This document shows, in pieces, positions 40,715 through 43,625 of a stretch of 43,625 nucleotides of DNA (within the stretch, counting starts at the first letter, position 1; each line of letters opens with the position of its first letter). The notes beneath the pieces are model-generated. The model saw only the letters and a list, made by a program, of their open reading frames with translations, had not been told where the DNA came from and ran no database searches. The stretch covers positions 1 to 43,625 of the forward strand of contig CAJUQM010000022.1 of assembly GCA_910588005.1 (NCBI GenBank). The letters are read 5' to 3'. The translations under genes were made by a program, and so were the position numbers. This stretch comes from an uncultured Oscillibacter sp. (GTDB lineage Bacteria > Bacillota > Clostridia > Oscillospirales > Oscillospiraceae).

Positions 40715-41063
40715 ATAAAATCAAGAGCAGTCCCAGCGCCACCAGCAGCTCCTCGTCCGCCTCCTCCCGGGAGAGGAGAAACAACAGGCCCAAGAGCAGC
40801 AGGTCACCGGAATCTACGTGGTTCAGATGCAGCTGATCCAGAATGTGCCGCAGGGTGCCGGTCAGCCCGTCGGCAACCCGCCCAGGCGGCGGTTTTCCCG
40901 TGTTTGGCGGCTGAGGCCGGTCCTGCCCGGGGGACGGAGGCGGTGGCGGGGGAGGGGGTGTACTGGATGGCGGCGGCTCCGGGTTGGAGCGGGGGGTGTG
41001 GGACTCCTCCTCCGGCATGCGGGTATAAGTGCCGTTGTCATTGCGGATATAGCGGTTATACAT
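40713..41063 (-). CDS. Hypothetical proline-rich protein (116 aa)
   Basis: I recognise no family. The protein has a short polar N-terminus (YNRYIRNDNGTYTRMPEEES), a very proline-rich middle (residues 25-62, with an unbroken run of eight prolines), and a hydrophobic, acidic C-terminal helix region with LLLLGLLFLLSREEADEELL, which may be an amphipathic or membrane-associated helix. GGGAGGGG precedes the ATG. It is the last gene of a three-gene minus-strand set with gaps of 3 and 12 bases. The middle gene has the same layout of proline-rich linker plus helical end, so the set probably acts together. Confidence 0.68.
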   Translation of the reverse strand: MYNRYIRNDNGTYTRMPEEESHTPRSNPEPPPSSTPPPPPPPPSPGQDRPQPPNTGKPPPGRVADGLTGTLRHILDQLHLNHVDSGDLLLLGLLFLLSREEADEELLVALGLLLIL

Positions 41064-41066
41064 CCG

Positions 41067-41465
41067 TCACCCCTCCCAGCCGGACAGGAATTTCTTCCCC
41101 AGATGGAACAGGCGGGCCAGCTGGAGTGCCCGTTCCACCTTGTTCTGTTTTTCCTCTTTCAGATAGGGACGCAGGGCGTAGAGCAGCGCCCGGGCGTTGC
41201 TGTCCCGCTGGCCGCCCAATTCCTGGAGCAAAGGCAGGAGCCGGGTGAGCAGCTTGGGGTCCATTCCCCCTGCCAGGGAGGAGAGAGAGGAGAACAGGTC
41301 TCCGCCCCCCATGGGCGGCGGTGCGGCGGTCTGCTGGGGCGGAGGCGGCGGGGGAGAAGGCGGTTCCGGCCCGGACCCGGAGAGGGACTGGGCCAGCTGC
41401 ATGATCTGGGACATGGCGTCCGGATTGGACAGGATACTGTTCAGTTTATCGTCAAATTCCGCCAT
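41067..41465 (-). CDS. Hypothetical protein with proline-rich linker and helical C-terminus (132 aa)
   Basis: Not recognised. From the ATG at 41465 (a GTG at 41474 is possible; the ribosome binding signals overlap) the protein has a short N-terminal helix with DDKLNSILSNPDAMSQIMQL, a linker with a run of six prolines, a Gly/Met-rich stretch and a C-terminal helical repeat (DPKLLTRLLPLLQELGGQRD, then ALLYALRPYLKEEKQNKVER). The segment NPDAMSQIMQLAQSL resembles NPAMLRSLMQ of the next gene upstream, so these two share an element. The three genes are packed tightly between nth and a terminator. Cytoplasmic by lack of signals. Confidence 0.68.
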   Translation of the reverse strand: MAEFDDKLNSILSNPDAMSQIMQLAQSLSGSGPEPPSPPPPPPQQTAAPPPMGGGDLFSSLSSLAGGMDPKLLTRLLPLLQELGGQRDSNARALLYALRPYLKEEKQNKVERALQLARLFHLGKKFLSGWEG

Positions 41466-41486
41466 ATCCTCCACCCCTTTACCGGA

Positions 41487-41744
41487 TTATTTCTGGACCG
41501 CTTTGTTGATCCGCTCCACCAGGTCGGCCCCGCCGGGACTTTGCATCACCTGGTTCACCATCTTTACCATCTCCTCGGGCCGCCCCTTGGCGGCGGACTG
41601 CACTGCCCGCTGCAGGGCGGCGCCCTGGTCCCCCTGGGTCAGCATCTGCATCAGGGCCTGCCCGTCCCGGGACTGCATCAGTGAGCGCAGCATGGCGGGG
41701 TTGCCTTTCAGCTGGTTTACCAGACGGCTGGTCTTGTCATCCAT
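41487..41744 (-). CDS. Hypothetical small helical protein (85 aa)
   Basis: The start at 41744 is chosen because GGAGG stands eight bases upstream; an in-frame TTG at 41759 overlaps that site. The 85-residue product is fully helical by composition, with KGNPAMLRSLMQSRDGQALM and LVERINKAVQK, rich in Met and Gln, without membrane segments. I know no function. It is the first of three small genes whose order and spacing suggest an operon. A TATACT sequence at 41781-41776 on the minus strand could be its -10, though the -35 is poor. Confidence 0.68.
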   Translation of the reverse strand: MDDKTSRLVNQLKGNPAMLRSLMQSRDGQALMQMLTQGDQGAALQRAVQSAAKGRPEEMVKMVNQVMQSPGGADLVERINKAVQK

Positions 41745-41795
41745 AAGAACATCCTCCAAACGGTGGTTTTTATCCAGTATATGAGGAGAGACGCA

Positions 41796-41824
41796 AAAAT
41801 GTGCCTGCGGATCTCCGCAGGCAC
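41796..41824 (-). terminator. Terminator of nth
   Basis: GTGCCTGCGGA (41801-41811) pairs perfectly with TCCGCAGGCAC (41814-41824). On the minus strand ATTTTT follows, directly after the nth stop. A GTTTT flank gives weak activity in the other direction. Confidence 0.88.
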
Positions 41825-41831
41825 GTTTTGC

Positions 41832-42470
41832 TTATTTGGAGGCCTTTGCTGTGCCGCAGTCCCCGGCCAGGGGGCAGCCCTGGCACTTGGGGGACCGGGC
41901 GGTGCAGGTGTCCCGGCCAAAAAGCACCATCCGGTGGCAGAAGTTGTTGGACTCCTCCGGCGGGATGGTCAGCCGCAGCTGTTTTTCCACCTGGAGGGGG
42001 TCCTTGGAGCCGTCGGTGATCCCCAGCCGCCCGGTAATGCGGATGCAGTGGGTGTCGCAGACGTAGCCCTCCTGGCCGAAGATGTCTCCCAGAATGAGAT
42101 TGGCGGTCTTGCGTCCCACGCCGGGGAGGCTGGTCAGTTCCTCCATAGTGCCGGGGACTTTGCCGCCAAAGTCGTTGAGCAGCCGCTGGGCGCAGGAGAC
42201 GATGTCCCGGGCCTTGCCGTTGAAGAATCCGCAGGAGCGGATGTATTCTCCCACCTCTGCCGGGTCCGCCTCCGCAAAGCTCTCCAGAGTGGGGAAACGG
42301 GCGTACAGGGCCGGGGTCACCTGGTTCACCCGCGCGTCGGTACACTGGGCGGAGAGCCGCACGGCGAAGAGCAGTTCATAGTCCTTCTCGTATTGCAGAG
42401 AGCACAGGGCATCCGGATAGATGCCTTTCAGAGTCTCGATAATGCGTTTGACTGCGGCCTTGGATTTCAT
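41832..42470 (-). CDS. nth: Endonuclease III
   Basis: The 212-residue base-excision enzyme removes oxidised pyrimidines and cuts at abasic sites. The helix-hairpin-helix is LPGVGRKTAN (115-124) with the Schiff-base Lys121. The catalytic Asp139 is in VCDTHCIRI, and the [4Fe-4S] ligands are Cys189, 196, 199 and 205 in the C-x6-C-x2-C-x5-C form. The ATG at 42470 has GAGGTGA six bases upstream; the open frame extends to 42500 without such a site. It is followed by its own terminator. Confidence 0.97.
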   Translation of the reverse strand: MKSKAAVKRIIETLKGIYPDALCSLQYEKDYELLFAVRLSAQCTDARVNQVTPALYARFPTLESFAEADPAEVGEYIRSCGFFNGKARDIVSCAQRLLNDFGGKVPGTMEELTSLPGVGRKTANLILGDIFGQEGYVCDTHCIRITGRLGITDGSKDPLQVEKQLRLTIPPEESNNFCHRMVLFGRDTCTARSPKCQGCPLAGDCGTAKASK

Positions 42471-42588
42471 GTTCTTCACCTCACGATGACAGAATACCAC
42501 AAAATCCGGCAGTTGGCGAGAGGAATTTTGAATTTTTTCAACCGAGTGAAGTTCCCTGTGAAAAAGAGTGGAATCTCCCGGTAAATTG

Positions 42589-42597
42589 TGGTATAAT
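42589..42597 (+). promoter_or_regulatory. Extended -10 promoter before the small membrane protein
   Basis: TGGTATAAT at 42589-42597 is an extended -10 element. The -35 (TGGAAT at 17 bases) is weak, which extended -10 promoters tolerate. Confidence 0.6.
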
Positions 42598-42637
42598 TCA
42601 CTGGTATCTTTATGATAGCTATTTTGGAGGAGATTTG

Positions 42638-42862
42638 GTGAACAAAAAAATGGTCTTCGGGATTCTGGTCACAGTTGTGGGACTTGTGTTTTCCGCATTC
42701 TGCTTTATTTATACCATTATGAATCCCTGTATTTACAATGGGATTGGCGGCTTAATGGGTTCCTTCCTGGGCGCGGATCTCTTGGTTCCATTTATCATTT
42801 CGACCGTTGTGATGTGCATCGGCCTCTTGCTCTGTTTTGTGGAAGCGTACCGGAAAAATTAG
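42638..42862 (+). CDS. Small membrane protein with two transmembrane segments (74 aa)
   Basis: The GTG at 42638 is chosen because GGAGG at 42626-42630 is seven bases upstream; a TTG at 42635 is too close. The product has a short basic N-terminus, then MVFGILVTVVGLVFSAFCFI as the first membrane segment, an outside loop with NPCIYNGIGGLMG, and a second segment (LLVPFIISTVVMCIGLLLCF) ending in a basic tail. I know no family or function. The gene lies between a promoter and rarA with 24 bases to the latter, so it may be co-transcribed. Confidence 0.7.
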   Translation: MNKKMVFGILVTVVGLVFSAFCFIYTIMNPCIYNGIGGLMGSFLGADLLVPFIISTVVMCIGLLLCFVEAYRKN

Positions 42863-42886
42863 ACCCAATAGGAGGGAGGTCTCCCT

Positions 42887-43625
42887 ATGCAGCGACCCCT
42901 GGCGGATGAGATCCGCCCGAAAACACTGGACCAGGTGGTGGGACAGCGCCATATTCTGGCCCCCGGTGCGGTGCTTCGCCGCCTGATTGAGAGCGGCGCC
43001 GACGCCAATATGGTCTTTTACGGTCCCTCCGGCACCGGTAAGACCACCATTGCCAACATCATTGCGGAGCGGACGCAGAAGACACTGTACCGCCTCAACG
43101 CCACCACGGCGTCTCTGCAGGATATCAAGGACATCATTGCCGATGTGGGAACGCTCTTGGCCCCTGGCGGCGTGCTGCTGTATTTGGACGAGATCCAGTA
43201 CTTCAATAAAAAGCAGCAGCAGAGTTTGCTGGAATTTATGGAGAACGGCAAGCTGACGCTGATCGCCTCCACTACGGAGAACCCCTATTTCTATGTGTAC
43301 AGCGCTCTTTTGTCCCGCAGCACGGTGTTTGAATTCAAGTCTGTCCCTCCGGCGGAGGCGGAGCCGGCGGTTCTGCGGGCGCTGGAGATCCAGCGGGAAC
43401 GCAGCCCTCTGCCCCTGGCATGGGAGGAGGCGGTTCCCCTGCACATTGCCACCGCCTGCGGCGGTGATGTGCGCAAAGCCGTCAACGCCGTGGAACTGCT
43501 CTGCCAGGCAGCGGTGCCGGTAAAGGGCGCGCTTTGTCTGACTCTGGAGGACGCTTCCCAAGTCTCTCAACGCAGCGCCATGCGCTATGACAAGGGAGGC
43601 GACGCCATGTACGACATCGCCTCCG
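42887..43625 (+). CDS. rarA: Replication-associated recombination protein A, partial (3' end outside the window)
   Basis: The frame runs from the ATG at 42887 through the window end without a stop, giving about 246 residues of an expected 420 or so. The start is typical (QRPLADEIRPKTLDQVVGQR). The Walker A is GPSGTGKTT near residue 46, the Walker B is LLYLDEIQYF followed by NKKQQQSLLEF, and sensor 1 is ASTTENPYF. A later part with CGGDVRKAVNAVELL holds the sensor 2 arginine. RarA/MgsA is an AAA+ ATPase acting at stalled forks with SSB. DEIQYF replaces the usual DEIHRF. The ribosome binding site AGGAGGGAGG partly folds with CTCCCT just before the ATG. Confidence 0.93.
   Translation, partial: MQRPLADEIRPKTLDQVVGQRHILAPGAVLRRLIESGADANMVFYGPSGTGKTTIANIIAERTQKTLYRLNATTASLQDIKDIIADVGTLLAPGGVLLYLDEIQYFNKKQQQSLLEFMENGKLTLIASTTENPYFYVYSALLSRSTVFEFKSVPPAEAEPAVLRALEIQRERSPLPLAWEEAVPLHIATACGGDVRKAVNAVELLCQAAVPVKGALCLTLEDASQVSQRSAMRYDKGGDAMYDIAS

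Overview
The window looks like chromosomal DNA of a GC-rich, Gram-positive anaerobe of the Clostridia, most likely an Oscillospiraceae relative of Flavonifractor, Lawsonibacter or Pseudoflavonifractor. The grounds are the dnaG-rpoD pair, two ferredoxin-dependent 2-oxoacid oxidoreductases (anaerobic metabolism), GGAGG ribosome binding sites, sigma-A promoters, BlaI/M56 regulation and a TagO-type wall enzyme. The placement is inference from gene content. No tRNA, rRNA or CRISPR array was seen.

Layout. 1-2.3 kb: accessory segment with a low-molecular-weight tyrosine phosphatase, a 73-residue protein, a RhuM-family protein and a remnant of an IS256-family transposase. 2.2-3.3 kb: small protein plus GNAT acetyltransferase on the minus strand. 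3.6-16.8 kb: the metabolic core. A LysR regulator diverges from acyl-CoA transferase, porCD, porA, porB and a malate/lactate-type dehydrogenase. A new promoter then serves a 6PGDH-like/DUF1932 dehydrogenase, the tripartite tricarboxylate transporter tctC-tctB-tctA, an EamA permease and a UbiX-type flavin prenyltransferase, ending in a terminator. 16.9-21.7 kb: PH-like membrane protein (minus) and a single-chain pyruvate:ferredoxin oxidoreductase with a near-perfect promoter. 21.75-22.55 kb: 5'-truncated ATPase-like gene. 22.8-26 kb: blaI plus an unusual BlaR1-like M56 receptor. 26-28.8 kb: MarR, MATE and AraC/GyrI genes. 28.9-32.1 kb: dnaG-rpoD. 32.3-34.8 kb: phosphopantetheinyl transferase, then a sigma factor with a probable membrane partner. 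34.9-36.1 kb: YgeY-like M20 hydrolase. 36.6-40.7 kb: trpS, tagO/wecA, wecB and a LolA/RseB-like secreted protein. 40.7-42.5 kb: three small lineage-type proteins and nth (minus). 42.6-43.6 kb: small membrane protein and rarA, cut by the window end.

How the core may work (inference): an organic acid enters through TctABC; a dehydrogenase makes a 2-oxoacid; PorCDAB decarboxylates it to an acyl-CoA and reduced ferredoxin; the CoA transferase releases the acid or passes CoA to acetate. A 17-bp palindrome of form ATTCG-N7-CGAAT, which fits a LysR T-N11-A box, occurs in the CoA-transferase promoter and again before the DUF1932 gene, and a degenerate copy overlaps the -35 of the second PFOR. This suggests one LysR regulon over all three transcription units. 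The substrate is not resolved by the sequence.
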